Assembly (NCBI RefSeq): GCF_001424985.1
Contig: NZ_LMDA01000004.1
Span: forward strand, 53,271-117,270
Direction of reading: 5' to 3'
Source: Rhizobium sp. Root1212
GTDB lineage: Bacteria > Pseudomonadota > Alphaproteobacteria > Rhizobiales > Rhizobiaceae
Length of the DNA stretch: 64,000 nucleotides
Shown here: positions 50,553 to 60,388 of the stretch, in pieces
Layout of the letters: each line of letters starts with the position of its first letter
Numbering within the stretch: position 1 is the first letter of the stretch
The notes under the pieces: generated by a model
Told to the model about the DNA's origin: nothing
The model's input: only the letters and a program-made list of their open reading frames with translations
The model's database searches: none
Program-made: the position numbers and the translations under genes

Positions 50553-51403
50553 ATGAGTAGTTTCCGAATCTGCTGTCTTCAACTGGAGTTGACGACAGCA
50601 GATAATTTCGACCTCATTGCCAAAGAGGTCCGCTACGCCAAGATGCTTTTCCCTAAGCTGGATATGGTTGCCTTTGGGGAACTGGCCACCTGGGGCCTGG
50701 ACAGCACCAAGGCGGAGACGCTTCCAGGCCCGACGGAAACAAAGTATTACGAGCTAGCCCGTGAACTCGGTATCTGGCTCATTCCAGGCTCACTCTATGA
50801 AAAGTCCGGCGACCTGATCCACAATGCGGCTTCGGTCATCGATCCCGATGGCCGGGGCGTCACGCTTTATCGCAAGATGTTTCCCTGGATGCCCTTCGAA
50901 TCGAAAACTACCCCCGGCGAAGACTTCGTTGTTTTCGATATTCCCGGTCAGGGCCGTATCGGCCTGTCGATCTGCTACGACAATTCGTTCCCGGAGGTGG
51001 CGCGCGGCCTGGCGCCGAGGCCATAATCAACGTCACCGCAACCTACACCTTCGATCGCTATGTCGAAGCATCAATCGCGCAGGCCAACGCCTTCATCAAT
51101 CATTGCTATGTTCTGGATATCTGCAACACCGGCAAGATCGGCCGCGGCCTATCCAATATTATCGGTCCGGACGGCGACGTCATCTATCGGGCTGGCAGCG
51201 TCCAGTAAATCATCCCCGTGACAATCGACTTTCAGAGGGCCCGTACCGCGCGGGAAGATGGTGCCTTTGGCCTGTCGCCAGACCTGCGCAATCTTGCTCG
51301 CTCGACGGTAAAGTTCCCGCAGTTCGGCGGACGCTCCATTGTCGGAACTCCCGCCGCCTTTACCGACGAGCAGCGCACCTCCAAAAATGGGATTGAGAGA
51401 TAG
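50553..51403 (+). pseudogene. nitrilase-family amidohydrolase, frameshifted and with a nonsense codon
   Basis: The first frame (50553-51026) has the catalytic Glu in FGELATWGLD, Lys in LYRKMFPWMPFES, and Cys in LSICYDNSFPEVARGLA. The reading then shifts near 51012: GAEAIINVTATYTFDRYVEA continues in another frame, which meets a TAA at 51206 (GSVQ-stop-IIPVTIDF) and resumes to 51403. Intact homologues of this arrangement hydrolyse amides such as N-carbamoyl- or formyl-putrescine. It lies between PotD and a PuuB-like oxidase, as expected for polyamine degradation. Confidence 0.88.
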
Positions 51404-51502
51404 CCCGTAACTTCCGAACAGTGCGGCCCAAGCTATCGACCAGAGCGTGATGGTGGCGCAGCCGCAACGGAGACTATCGAGACAGGTGTGGGCAGGCAGC
51501 CG

Positions 51503-52846
51503 ATGAAACAGCAGTTTAACAATCTCTCGACAACGCCGTTTTGGTGGGAGGCGGCTCCGCCTGAAGACGGTCTTGGCGCCGACGCATTGATGGATTGTGA
51601 TATTCTCATCATCGGCGCTGGTTTCACCGGACTTAATGCCGCAATTACCCTGGCGGAATACGGGGCCGGAAAGATTGTCGTCGTCGATAAAATGCGTCTC
51701 GGGGAGGGCGCAAGCTCCCGCAATGGTGGGCAGTTGCGCAGTGCGTCGAAGTCAAGCGATGAGCAACGGTGTAAAAGGTTCGGGAGAGAAATAGGGCTCC
51801 GCGTAGCGGAGGACTTCCGAGCCAGTTTACCGTTCTTTCTTGAACGGGTGCGGACGCTCGGTATCGAATGTCATGTGGATATGAGCGGCTTGTTGATGGG
51901 TGCCCACACCACGGCTCACTACAAAGCCGGGGAACGCCGCTGGCAAAGTCTGGCGGATGAACAGAAACAACGCGAATGGCCCGTGTCGCCCGACCGAATG
52001 CAGGAAGAAATTGCCACGGGTGCTTACCGCGGCGGATATGTCAGCCTCGATGCCGGTTTGGTCCATCCAGCGCTTTATCACAAGGGATTGCGCGATCGTG
52101 CCCGGGCTCTCGGCGTGTCACTGCATTCCGGTGTGGAAATGGTGAAAATAACGCGCGGCAGGCGTGATTTCCGAGTTCATTTTGCCGGCAACCGGTCTAT
52201 CCAGGCGCAACGGATCATTTCCGGCCCGAATGGTTATGTCGATGCTGCCCAGCCATGGCTGCAACGGCGGTTGGTGCCAGTACAAAGCTACATGATCGCC
52301 ACGGAAGAGCTCGATGAAGATCTGGTAAGTGCGTTGATTCCTAAGGATCGTGCCGTCGCTGATACAAAGAAAGTCCTCAACTACTACCGTAAATCGCCCG
52401 ACGGTAGACGTGTGCTGTTTGGCGGTAGGGTAAGCTTTGCAGCTATCGATGAGCATCAATCGGCTGCCGGGCTCTACAAGTTAATGACAGCGGTGTTCCC
52501 GCAAATCAAGGGATGCAAGTTGACCCATTCGTGGCGCGGGAATGTGGCCTTCACGCTTGACTGGCTACCCTATATTGGATGCCACGATGGCGTCTATTAT
52601 GCCTGCGGTTACAATGGAAATGGGGTCGTTATGGGGAGCTATCTCGGTGATCGCATTGCCAGGATGGTGCTGGCAGACGGGAAAAGCGTTTACGGTCTCG
52701 ATCAGATCCGTTTTTCGGCCCTTCCCGGTTACGCGGGCAATCCATGGTTCCTGCCGGTGGTCGGAACCGCTTATAGAGCACAGGATCACTTGAGCCGAAT
52801 GTTGGATCGGGGATGGCCTCCAATTTCGGAGCGTATCAAAAGATAG
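51503..52846 (+). CDS. FAD-dependent amine oxidase (PuuB/gamma-glutamylputrescine-oxidase-like)
   Basis: 447 residues from the ATG at 51503. The dinucleotide-binding fold is CDILIIGAGFTGLNAAITLAEYG. The DAO-family signature includes GASSRNGGQLRSASK. The C-terminal FAD-contact region is LPYIGCHDGVYYACGYNGNGVVMGSYLGDRIA. The N-terminal PFWWEAAPP lead is usual in PuuB-like oxidases. It probably oxidises a polyamine or its derivative. Base composition is lower in GC than the flanking operons, as in the whole decayed zone, but this frame is intact. Confidence 0.87.
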   Translation: MKQQFNNLSTTPFWWEAAPPEDGLGADALMDCDILIIGAGFTGLNAAITLAEYGAGKIVVVDKMRLGEGASSRNGGQLRSASKSSDEQRCKRFGREIGLRVAEDFRASLPFFLERVRTLGIECHVDMSGLLMGAHTTAHYKAGERRWQSLADEQKQREWPVSPDRMQEEIATGAYRGGYVSLDAGLVHPALYHKGLRDRARALGVSLHSGVEMVKITRGRRDFRVHFAGNRSIQAQRIISGPNGYVDAAQPWLQRRLVPVQSYMIATEELDEDLVSALIPKDRAVADTKKVLNYYRKSPDGRRVLFGGRVSFAAIDEHQSAAGLYKLMTAVFPQIKGCKLTHSWRGNVAFTLDWLPYIGCHDGVYYACGYNGNGVVMGSYLGDRIARMVLADGKSVYGLDQIRFSALPGYAGNPWFLPVVGTAYRAQDHLSRMLDRGWPPISERIKR

Positions 52847-53999
52847 CTAGCAGACTAGAGCAAAACTGCTCAGCATGACGCACCGTCGTTTCACCTCTGT
52901 TCAAGTGTGAGTCCGCGTCGTGGTGTGGTGCTTAAACCCCACGCCGATTCACAGGCCGAGGCGCGGGCATCTGCGGCCGCGCCACCTTCGGGTCAGTTTT
53001 TCAGCCCTGCTTCATAGCGTTCCAATGAGCGATGATGTGTTGGGCGAGTGCATTGCCGACCAGAAAGGCGTTCTGGGTTGCAGGGCTGAAGCTGCCTAAC
53101 TTCGCCATTAGGGACCCTGCCGTGCTTTGTAGGCGCGGTAGTTCTGGAGATCGGCGGCTCCGAAGTTTTCCTTGGCACTAAGGCTCTAATCGCTGCCGGA
53201 TGAAAGTTCAGTGGCAGGTTACGATAGTTGCATCTGCTCTGCTTTGCGCAAACAAAGCGTAGGCTGACATGTCGCCCATTGCGAACTTTACGCCCGATAC
53301 GCATTGGTCAATGCGGGCATGTCTACGCTGAGCCCTGTTTCGCATTTGGGCGGCCGCTTCTTTCCAGAAACCTGGCGCTCTCGCCGTGCTAGGTACTTGC
53401 TTTGCGGAGATATTCTACCTCAGAGACATGCAATGAATTACTGGCTCATTGATCCAGATCTCTGCAAGAGCACCGGCTGAAACGAGTGTCCCATTATGCC
53501 TCCGCAAAGGCAGCCACGTGCTGTCCCCATGACCTCGCGGGGTGTTCGAGCAGCCGGTTTGCGGTGAGAAGGTTGGCCCTTCCCCAAACGCGCCATCCAC
53601 ACTGAAGTACCCTGCGAAATTTTGGTCTTGGATGACCGACAACCAGGGTACAGGCGGCGATGGTGCATTTGAGTTCCTGCGCAAGCGTGAATCGACCTGC
53701 CGTGCACGAATAGCGTCGGAGGCAGCCGACAAGATCAGAGCCGCCATGTAGTCGCTTTGAAGGCGGCGGAGCGATGGTCTTCGCCGTCCGCCTTTTGACG
53801 GCACCATAACTTCAGGTTTGGCGTGTCGGCAATTTTTTACCCCTGCTCAACGCGGGGCAGAATGCTAACATTCCTCGAAAGAACAACGGGAACGCGGCCG
53901 GAAACGGAACTCCGACGGCCAACTCACACGAAGCAGTTTAGGCGAATAACCAGCCCGCAAAGCGGCGCGCGGACTGCAGTTGCATGGGGGATCAGATGA
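52847..53999. other. 1.15-kb region of unrecognised and degenerate fragments
   Basis: No confident gene. On the minus strand a 35-codon frame at 53001-53108 (MAKLGSFSPATQNAFLVGNA...) starts directly on the stop of a fragment reading ...NFGAADLQNYRAYKARQGP, which itself is cut by a TAG. On the plus strand a frame ending at 53751 (...FLRKRESTCRARIASEAAD...) is followed by a strong terminator, suggesting it is the 3' end of a former gene. None of these was recognised. Confidence 0.45.
53760..53796 (+). terminator. Rho-independent terminator in the degenerate region
   Basis: Stem AAGGCGGCGG pairing with CCG-T-CCGCCTT (one bulge), followed by TTTTG. It sits 9 bases after the stop of the unrecognised plus-strand frame ending at 53751. 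Confidence 0.65.
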
Positions 54000-54072
54000 T
54001 ATGGACGGTGCCATCCTCTACATCGGAGGTGAAGATCGACCTCGTGCCGGATCGCGCGAGGTGCAACCCGAG

Positions 54073-54837
54073 ATGACTGCCACGTCGGACAACGTGCTCA
54101 TTCGTCTCAAGTCCCTGAGCAAGCACTATGGAACCCACACCGTCCTTGACGGCATCGACCTCGAGGTGCGTTCGGGGGAGGTGCTCGCCATCATAGGGCC
54201 AAGCGGTTCCGGCAAGAGCACGCTCCTGCGTTGCATCAACTGTCTCGAGCGGCCGGACGGCGGGACGATCTCGATCGGGTCGACGACGATCGATGCGGCG
54301 CGCGCCGTTGCGCGTGCCGAACTTTCCGGCTTGCGCCGGCGGGTTGGCATGGTGTTCCAGTCGTTCAATCTCTTCCCGCATATGTCTGTGCTGCGCAATG
54401 TCAGCCTTGCCCAGGAGCGCGTTCTCGGCCGCAGTCGCAAGGAGGCCGACGAGCGTTCCATGCAGCTCCTCAAACGTGTCGGCCTGGATGACAAGGCCGG
54501 GCAATATCCGGTGCGGTGTTCGGGCGGCCAGCAGCAGCGCATCGCCATTGCGCGCTCGCTGGCGCTTGATCCGGATATCATGCTCTTCGACGAGCCGACC
54601 TCGGCGCTCGACCCAGAGCTCGGTCTTGAGGTTCTCGCCGTTATGCGTGAACTTGCTGAAAGCGGCATGACCATGATCGTCGTCACCCATGAAATGGGGT
54701 TTGCCGAGAACGTCTCCGATACGGTCATGATCATGGCCGATGGCCACATCGTCGAGATGGGGCCGTCCAAGGACGTTATGCGCAATCCGCAGCAGGAGCG
54801 GACGAAACGCTTCCTTCGCGCGGTGCACGATCGATGA
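54073..54837 (+). CDS. polar amino-acid ABC ATPase (GlnQ/HisP-like)
   Basis: 254 residues from the ATG at 54073, chosen for the GAGGTG ribosome binding site 9 bases upstream and the family N-terminus. An in-frame ATG at 54001 would add 24 unrelated residues. Walker [11 protein letters not shown]-loop [13 protein letters not shown], signature in the variant form CSGGQQQR (Cys for Leu), Walker [16 protein letters not shown]-loop VTHEMGFA. It energises the two permeases encoded next. Confidence 0.92.
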   Translation: MTATSDNVLIRLKSLSKHYGTHTVLDGIDLEVRSGEVLAIIGPSGSGKSTLLRCINCLERPDGGTISIGSTTIDAARAVARAELSGLRRRVGMVFQSFNLFPHMSVLRNVSLAQERVLGRSRKEADERSMQLLKRVGLDDKAGQYPVRCSGGQQQRIAIARSLALDPDIMLFDEPTSALDPELGLEVLAVMRELAESGMTMIVVTHEMGFAENVSDTVMIMADGHIVEMGPSKDVMRNPQQERTKRFLRAVHDR

Positions 54838-55478
54838 GCCTGACGGACCTGTTGCCCCTCCTGCGCGGCCTCACCTGGACGGTCGCGCTCACGGCCGGCG
54901 CGTTCCTCATTGGCGCCGTGCTCGGCGTACCGCTGCTTGCAGCCCGCCAGAGCCGGCTGCCGCCGTTGCGCTTCCTCGCCATGGTCATCATCCAGATCGT
55001 GCGCGCGATCCCGCCGATCCTCTGGCTCTTCATTATCTTCTTCGGCCTCGGCATGGGCGTGATGCCCATCAGCCCGTTCAACGCCGCGCTGGTGGGCCTC
55101 GGGCTGATCGCGGCCGCGAACATGGCGGAGATCTACCGTGGCGCGGTCGCATCGATCCATCACGGCCAGTTCGAGGCCTCCGCCGCGCTCGATCTCGGCC
55201 GCTGGTCGACCTTGCGCGACATCGTCGCACCGCAGGCCTTCCGCGTCGCGCTGCCTTCGGCGGCAAGCTATCTCATCGGCCTCATGAAGGAGACGGCGGT
55301 CGCCTCGACCATCGGCGTGGCGGAGCTTGCCTACCAGGGCAATCAACTGTCGCAGCTGACCTATCGCGGCCTTGAGGTTTTCGCGCTGGTGGGGCTGTTC
55401 TACGTGCTCCTGAGCCTTCCGATCGCATGGCTCTCGCGCGTTGCCGACGCTTATCTCCAAACTAAGGTGGCGCGCTGA
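54834..55478 (+). CDS. polar amino-acid ABC permease (HisQ/GlnP-like), first
   Basis: 214 residues. The start overlaps the ATPase stop (ATGA). The HEQRO-type permease signature is [29 protein letters not shown], and the EAA loop is [29 protein letters not shown]. It has about five membrane helices. It forms a heterodimer with the next gene product. Confidence 0.92.
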   Translation: MSLTDLLPLLRGLTWTVALTAGAFLIGAVLGVPLLAARQSRLPPLRFLAMVIIQIVRAIPPILWLFIIFFGLGMGVMPISPFNAALVGLGLIAAANMAEIYRGAVASIHHGQFEASAALDLGRWSTLRDIVAPQAFRVALPSAASYLIGLMKETAVASTIGVAELAYQGNQLSQLTYRGLEVFALVGLFYVLLSLPIAWLSRVADAYLQTKVAR

Positions 55479-56140
55479 TGTTTCCGAGCTACGACGAAAT
55501 CTCCGCATGGCTGCCGGACCTTCTCGGCGGACTGTCGATCAGCCTGCAGGTGACGGCCCTCAGCCTTCTCATCGGCATCCCCTTCGGCCTCCTCCTGGCG
55601 CTCGGTGTGCTGGCGAACAACCGCGTCGTGAAAGGCCTCAGCCTGTTTCTGGTCGAGATCGGCCGCGGCGCACCGGCGCTGGTGCTTCTGCAATTCATCT
55701 ATTTCGGCCTGCCGACGACCGGATTGACACTTGGTTCCTATACGGCCGCCGTGATCGCGCTTGCCTGGAATACCGGCGCCTATACCAGCGAGATCATCCG
55801 CGCCAGCCTGCAATCGGTCGCCCATGGCCAGCGCGAGGCGGCGGTCGCGCTCGGCCTCAACCGGCTCGACGAGCTGCGGTATGTTCTCCTGCCGCAGGGG
55901 CTCCGTGTTGCCCTTCCGGCACTGCTCGGCTTCTCGATCCTGATCTTCCAGGGCACCTCGCTCTGCTTCACCATCGCCCTGCCGGAGCTGGTGAGCCGCG
56001 CCTATGAGATCGGCTCCACGACCTTCCGCTACTTCCCGGCACTGCTCTGTGCCGGCGTGCTCTACGCCAGCATCTCCATCCCCACCGCCCTGCTCGTCAA
56101 TCACGTCGAGAAGCGTGCGGGCCTCTATGCTCACCGTTGA
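55478..56140 (+). CDS. polar amino-acid ABC permease (HisM/GlnP-like), second
   Basis: 220 residues. The start overlaps the preceding stop (TGATG). GLSISLQVTALSLLIGIPFGLLLAL opens the permease domain. The EAA loop is REAAVALGLNRLDELRYVLLPQGLRVALPA. ARGAPALVLLQFIYFGLP-type residues (RGAPALVLLQFIYFGLP) are family hallmarks. Confidence 0.92.
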   Translation: MFPSYDEISAWLPDLLGGLSISLQVTALSLLIGIPFGLLLALGVLANNRVVKGLSLFLVEIGRGAPALVLLQFIYFGLPTTGLTLGSYTAAVIALAWNTGAYTSEIIRASLQSVAHGQREAAVALGLNRLDELRYVLLPQGLRVALPALLGFSILIFQGTSLCFTIALPELVSRAYEIGSTTFRYFPALLCAGVLYASISIPTALLVNHVEKRAGLYAHR

Positions 56141-56162
56141 CCCAACCTGAAAGGACGCCCGC

Positions 56163-57002
56163 ATGCCCCGAATGAAGACCACGACGCAGTTCCTTCTCGC
56201 CGGCATCGCCGGTCTCGCACTCTCGGCGGGGATCGCCTCGGCTCAGGATTGCACGCCGAAGCATCAGTTCTCCACGGTTGAAGCCGGTACGCTGACGGTC
56301 GCAGTCACGACCTATGTTCCCCATTCCTTCGTCGACGACAGCGGCAACATGAAGGGTATCGATGGCGACATCGCCGCCGAATTCGCCAAGCGCGAATGCC
56401 TGAAGGTCAAGGCGATCGCCGTCGATCCGGCTGCCGCCATCCAGTATGTGCTCTCCGGGCAGGCGGATATCACCACCGGCGACTGGTATCGCACAGCCGA
56501 GCGCGCGAAGGTGATGAGCCTTTCCGCGCCGCTCTACACCGACCAGATGGGCATTTACTCGAAGCAAGGCTTCAAGACCGTCGCCGATCTCGAAGGCAAG
56601 CAGGTCGGTACGGTGCAAGGCTACCTCTGGGTCGCCGACCTGAAGAACCTGCTCGGCGGATCGCTGAAGCTCTATCCGAACTCCGTCAACATGCAACAGG
56701 ATCTGAACTCCGGCCGCATCGATGTGGCCGTCGATGGCTACTCGACCGGTGTCGTGGCCGCCCAGAAAGGGGCACTTGGTGACGTGAAGGTCAACGTCGC
56801 TGCTCCGGATGAACGCGTGAAGGCGACCAAGGAAGCAGCGCAGGCGGCCTTCCCCTATTCGCTGAACGCCAAGGACCTTGGCGTCGCGCTCGATGCCGCG
56901 ATTGCCGAAATGCATGCGGACGGCACGGTCGTCACTATCCTCAAGTCTTACGGCCTGGATGGCACCGCGGCGGATACGGGTGCGCCGCGCCTCGTCGAGT
57001 AA
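56163..57002 (+). CDS. polar amino-acid ABC substrate-binding protein (family 3)
   Basis: 279 residues with a signal peptide (about 1-29, ending ASAQ). The bilobal family 3 fold is shown by GTLTVAVTTYVPHSFVDDSGNMKGIDGDIAAEFAKRECLK and TTGDWYRTAERAKVMSLSAPLYTDQMGIYSK, then VGTVQGYLWVADLKNLLG. Binding-site Arg and Asp residues are kept. The ligand may be an amino acid or an N-substituted derivative, as suggested by the oxidase and racemase genes downstream. Confidence 0.92.
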   Translation: MPRMKTTTQFLLAGIAGLALSAGIASAQDCTPKHQFSTVEAGTLTVAVTTYVPHSFVDDSGNMKGIDGDIAAEFAKRECLKVKAIAVDPAAAIQYVLSGQADITTGDWYRTAERAKVMSLSAPLYTDQMGIYSKQGFKTVADLEGKQVGTVQGYLWVADLKNLLGGSLKLYPNSVNMQQDLNSGRIDVAVDGYSTGVVAAQKGALGDVKVNVAAPDERVKATKEAAQAAFPYSLNAKDLGVALDAAIAEMHADGTVVTILKSYGLDGTAADTGAPRLVE

Positions 57003-57013
57003 CAACCAACAGG

Positions 57014-57035
57014 CGGGAGAGGGCACTCTCCCGCA
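57014..57035 (+). terminator. hairpin after the binding-protein gene
   Basis: Perfect 9-base stem GCGGGAGAG / CTCTCCCGC with a GGCA loop, 12 bases after the stop. It probably protects the transporter mRNA or attenuates the catabolic genes that follow. Confidence 0.6.
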
Positions 57036-57067
57036 TTCCCCAGACATGGAAATCGGAGACGATAACG

Positions 57068-57802
57068 ATGACTGTCTATACGGTCACGCGAAAGACGCAG
57101 TCGTGGTATGGCGAACAGATCGGCATCCTGATCCTCGATGCCGCCTATCCCTGCGTACCCGGCAATGTCGGCAATGCGACGACCTATGATTATCCCGTGC
57201 GCTTCCAGGAGGTGCGGGGCGCGTCGATCGACCGCCTGCTCAACCAGCGCGATCCTGCTTTGAAAGAAGTCTTCATCGAGGCTGCTGTCGAACTCCAGAA
57301 CCGCGGCGTCAAGGCAATCACCGGTGCCTGCGGCTTCATGGCTTATTTCCAGGAGGAAGTTGCGGCAGCGGTCGAGGTTCCGGTCTTCCTTTCCAGTCTG
57401 ATGCAGATACCCTTCATGCATGCTCTGTGCGGCGGGCGGGTCGGTGTCATCACCGCGAATGCCGCGCGGTTGACCCCGCGTCACTTCGCGGCCTGCAATG
57501 TCGCGGACCATGTGCCGTTGGCCATTGCCGGAATGGAGGGGCAGACGGAGTTTCGCGAGGCCATTCTCGAAGAGCGCGGAACACTGGATTCCGCCGCGAT
57601 CGAGCGGGAAGTGACCGAGGTGGCGCGGCGTCTCGTGGAGGATAATCCCGATGTCCGCTCGATCCTGCTTGAGTGCAGCGACCTGCCGCCCTATGCCCAT
57701 GCCGTGCAGGCGGCGACCGGCCGGCCGGTCTTCGACTTCATCACCATGATCAATTACGTGCAGCAGACTACCGCGCGCCGCCCCTATACGGGTGGCATGT
57801 AG
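57068..57802 (+). CDS. aspartate/glutamate racemase-family protein
   Basis: 244 residues. It has the two-Cys racemase layout: first Cys in ITGACGFMAYFQ, second in LLECSDLPPYA, each at the end of a strand. The N-terminus IGILILDAAYPCVPGNVGNATTYDYPVRF is typical of the hydantoin-racemase-like subgroup. It may epimerise the imported substrate before oxidation. It is cytoplasmic. Confidence 0.83.
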   Translation: MTVYTVTRKTQSWYGEQIGILILDAAYPCVPGNVGNATTYDYPVRFQEVRGASIDRLLNQRDPALKEVFIEAAVELQNRGVKAITGACGFMAYFQEEVAAAVEVPVFLSSLMQIPFMHALCGGRVGVITANAARLTPRHFAACNVADHVPLAIAGMEGQTEFREAILEERGTLDSAAIEREVTEVARRLVEDNPDVRSILLECSDLPPYAHAVQAATGRPVFDFITMINYVQQTTARRPYTGGM

Positions 57803-57836
57803 TCCGGGCGCTTCTGGCAGAATGCAAGGACCGACG

Positions 57837-58967
57837 ATGTCGCTTGATCACTACTATCTCCTCGGCCGTTCCGGATTGCGGGTGAGCCGGCTTGCGCTCG
57901 GCACCATGACCTTCGGCAATGCGGGCATCCGCGGTATCGGTGGCTCCTGGGGCAGTGACGAGGCGACCGCCCGCGCGATCTTCCATCGCTATGTCGAGGC
58001 CGGCGGCAATTTCATCGACACGGCGGATTCCTATGCCGGGGGCATGAGCGAGAGCCTCGTCGGCAGCTTCGTCGCCGAAGCCGGGCTTCGCGACCATCTG
58101 GTCATCGCCACGAAGTTCTCGAACAATGTCTCGCCGGGCAATCCGAATGCCGGCGGCAACGGGCGCAAGAATATCCTGCGCGCGGTCGATGCCTCGCTGA
58201 AGCGCCTGAAGACGGATTATATCGATCTCTATCTCCTGCACACCTGGGATCGCATGACCCCGGTGGAGGAGGTGATGCGCACGCTCGATGATCTCGTGCG
58301 TGCGGGAAAGATCCGGCATGCGGGCCTTTCCGACGTGCCCGGCTGGTATGCCGCACGGGCGCAAACCTGGGCGGAAGCCCATGCGCTGTCGCTGCCGATC
58401 AGCCTGCAGCTTCCCTATTCGCTGGTCGAACGCAGCATCGAGCACGAGTTCGTTCCACTCGCCGAAACGCTCGGGCTCGGCATCACTGCCTGGAGCCCGC
58501 TTGCCATGGGGCTGCTGTCCGGCAAGTACCGCTCCGGCGCGCAGGCGGGACGCCTTGCGTTCGATGCCTCCGGCACGGGCCTGGGACTTTTCAACGAGCG
58601 TAACGCCCGCATCGTCGCCGCTCTTGAGGAAGCAGCTGCGCAGGTCGGGCGCAGCATGGCGCAGGTGGCGCTCAACTGGGTCGTCAACCGACCAGGCGTT
58701 GCCGCCGCAATCATCGGTGCGAGCCGGCTCGAACAGCTGGACGACAATCTCGCTTCTCTCGATTTCGAGCTGGCCGCCGACCAGCGCGCCGCCCTCGATG
58801 CGGCCAGCGCCATCGATGCGCCCTATCCCTACAGCCTGTTTGCAGACGACTATCAGGCGGGCATCCTGAACACCGGCAGCTCTGTCGGCGAGAAACCGCG
58901 GACGTATCGTTCCGACATTTTCCTGCCGAAGGTGGCGGACTACGTCTTCGGTCAGCCGAAAAAGTAG
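57837..58967 (+). CDS. aldo/keto reductase
   Basis: 376 residues from the ATG at 57837 with AAGGA 6 bases upstream. A (beta/alpha)8 NADPH-dependent reductase. The catalytic set is Asp/Tyr in NFIDTADSYAGGMSE, Lys in VIATKFSNNV, and His in DLYLLHTWDRM. GASRLEQLDDNLASLDFELA is the cofactor-binding C-terminal region. It is likely to reduce or oxidise a carbonyl released by the neighbouring amine oxidase. Confidence 0.92.
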   Translation: MSLDHYYLLGRSGLRVSRLALGTMTFGNAGIRGIGGSWGSDEATARAIFHRYVEAGGNFIDTADSYAGGMSESLVGSFVAEAGLRDHLVIATKFSNNVSPGNPNAGGNGRKNILRAVDASLKRLKTDYIDLYLLHTWDRMTPVEEVMRTLDDLVRAGKIRHAGLSDVPGWYAARAQTWAEAHALSLPISLQLPYSLVERSIEHEFVPLAETLGLGITAWSPLAMGLLSGKYRSGAQAGRLAFDASGTGLGLFNERNARIVAALEEAAAQVGRSMAQVALNWVVNRPGVAAAIIGASRLEQLDDNLASLDFELAADQRAALDAASAIDAPYPYSLFADDYQAGILNTGSSVGEKPRTYRSDIFLPKVADYVFGQPKK

Positions 58968-58997
58968 AAATCATAGGCGACTGAAAGGACTGACGGC

Positions 58998-60281
58998 ATG
59001 CTGAACGATCCTCGCTCCCACGGGCTTTGGGAAAAGACGGCGCCGGCCGCGCCAGTGACGCGGTCGCTTGATGGAAACGTGACTGCAGATGTCGTGATCG
59101 TCGGCGGTGGCTTCACAGGTATTTCGGCTGCCCTTCATCTTGCGGAAGCGGGGCGGCGCGCGGTCGTGCTCGAGGGTGCGGAAATCGGTTTCGGCGGTGC
59201 CGGCCGCAATGTCGGGCTGATCAATGCCGGCATGTGGGTCATGCCGGATGATCTTCCCGGCGAACTCGGCGACGTCCATGGCGAGCGCCTGCTCGACATG
59301 CTCGGCAACGCGCCGCGGCTCGTTATGGAGCTTATCGAACGACATGGCATCGCCTGCGAACTGGAGCGCAATGGCACCTTGCACTGCGCTGTCGGCGAGG
59401 CCGGTTTGAAGGAAATCACGGAACGGGCAGGCCAGTGGCAGCGGCGCGGTGCGCCGGTGACGCTGCTCGATGCGACCGAGACGGCAAAACGCATCGGTAC
59501 CGCCGCCTATGCTGGATCGCTTCTCGACATGCGGGCAGGCACCCTGCAGCCGCTCGCCTATGTGCGCGGCCTGGCGAAGGCCGCGATCGCCGCCGGCGCA
59601 ACCATCCATACGGCGTCTCGGGTCACGAGCTACGCACGTTCCGGCTCGCAGTGGACCGTGCGCACCGACGGCGGCTCCGTCACTGCGCCCTGGGTGATCG
59701 TATCGACGGATGCCTACAGCACAGGTCCCTGGGAAAGCGTGCGCCGCGAACAGGTGCATCTGCCCTACTTCAATCTGGCAACGCGGCCGCTCTCGCCCCG
59801 TCTCCTGTCCGCGATCCTGCCGGGGCGCGAGGGTGTCTGGGATACGAAGGAGATTCTTTCGTCGTTCCGCATGGACCGGGCCGGCAGGCTGGTTTTCGGC
59901 AGCGTCGGTGCATTGCGCAACACAGGCCGCGCCGTCCATGTCGCCTGGGCCAAGCGGGCGTTGAAGCGTCTTTTCCCCGCGCTGGGGCCTGTTGAATTCG
60001 AATGCGAATGGTTCGGCAAGATCGGCATGACGGACAATGCCCTGCCGCGCTTTCATCGTTTCGCCGAAAATGTCGTCGGTTTCTCCGGCTACAATGGCCG
60101 CGGCATCGCGCCGGGCACGGTTTTCGGTCGCACGTTGGCGCAGCTGGTCCTTGGCGGTATTGGAGAGACGGACCTGCCGTTGCCGCTGACCGATGCGAAG
60201 ACACCAGCCCTTCGGCCTGTCAAGGAACTCTATTATGAGGCTGGCGCGCAGATTGCGCACTTTGCGGGTGAGCGATTCTAG
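58998..60281 (+). CDS. FAD-dependent oxidoreductase (DAO family)
   Basis: 427 residues, with AAAGGA before the ATG. Rossmann fold: ADVVIVGGGFTGISAALHLAEAG. Family motif: GFGGAGRNVGLINAG. C-terminal FAD-contact block: VVGFSGYNGRGIAPGTVFGRTLAQLV. It oxidises a secondary or primary amine such as an N-methyl amino acid or D-amino acid. Its stop codon TAG lies within the first stem of the intergenic repeat at 60278. Confidence 0.9.
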   Translation: MLNDPRSHGLWEKTAPAAPVTRSLDGNVTADVVIVGGGFTGISAALHLAEAGRRAVVLEGAEIGFGGAGRNVGLINAGMWVMPDDLPGELGDVHGERLLDMLGNAPRLVMELIERHGIACELERNGTLHCAVGEAGLKEITERAGQWQRRGAPVTLLDATETAKRIGTAAYAGSLLDMRAGTLQPLAYVRGLAKAAIAAGATIHTASRVTSYARSGSQWTVRTDGGSVTAPWVIVSTDAYSTGPWESVRREQVHLPYFNLATRPLSPRLLSAILPGREGVWDTKEILSSFRMDRAGRLVFGSVGALRNTGRAVHVAWAKRALKRLFPALGPVEFECEWFGKIGMTDNALPRFHRFAENVVGFSGYNGRGIAPGTVFGRTLAQLVLGGIGETDLPLPLTDAKTPALRPVKELYYEAGAQIAHFAGERF

Positions 60282-60381
60282 AGTATGTCAGGTTCAGATT
60301 GAACCAAACATACTCTAGATTGTTTTGTTTTCGTTTGTCTTTTCGGGAAAACCGGCTCCCGCTTTTCCCTGACAAACTCTA
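60278..60381. repeat. RIME-like intergenic palindromic repeat
   Basis: First palindrome: CTAGAGTATGT at 60278-60288 pairs perfectly with ACATACTCTAG at 60308-60318, with an inner GGTTCA/TGAACC stem. Second palindrome: GTTTGTC at 60333-60339 pairs with GACAAAC at 60371-60377, with an inner GGGAAAA/TTTTCCC stem. The TGTC...GGGAAAACCGG...TTTTCCC layout resembles the repeated intergenic mosaic elements of Rhizobiaceae. It may also serve as a bidirectional terminator for the two convergent genes. Confidence 0.78.
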
Positions 60382-60388
60382 AGGGCCC

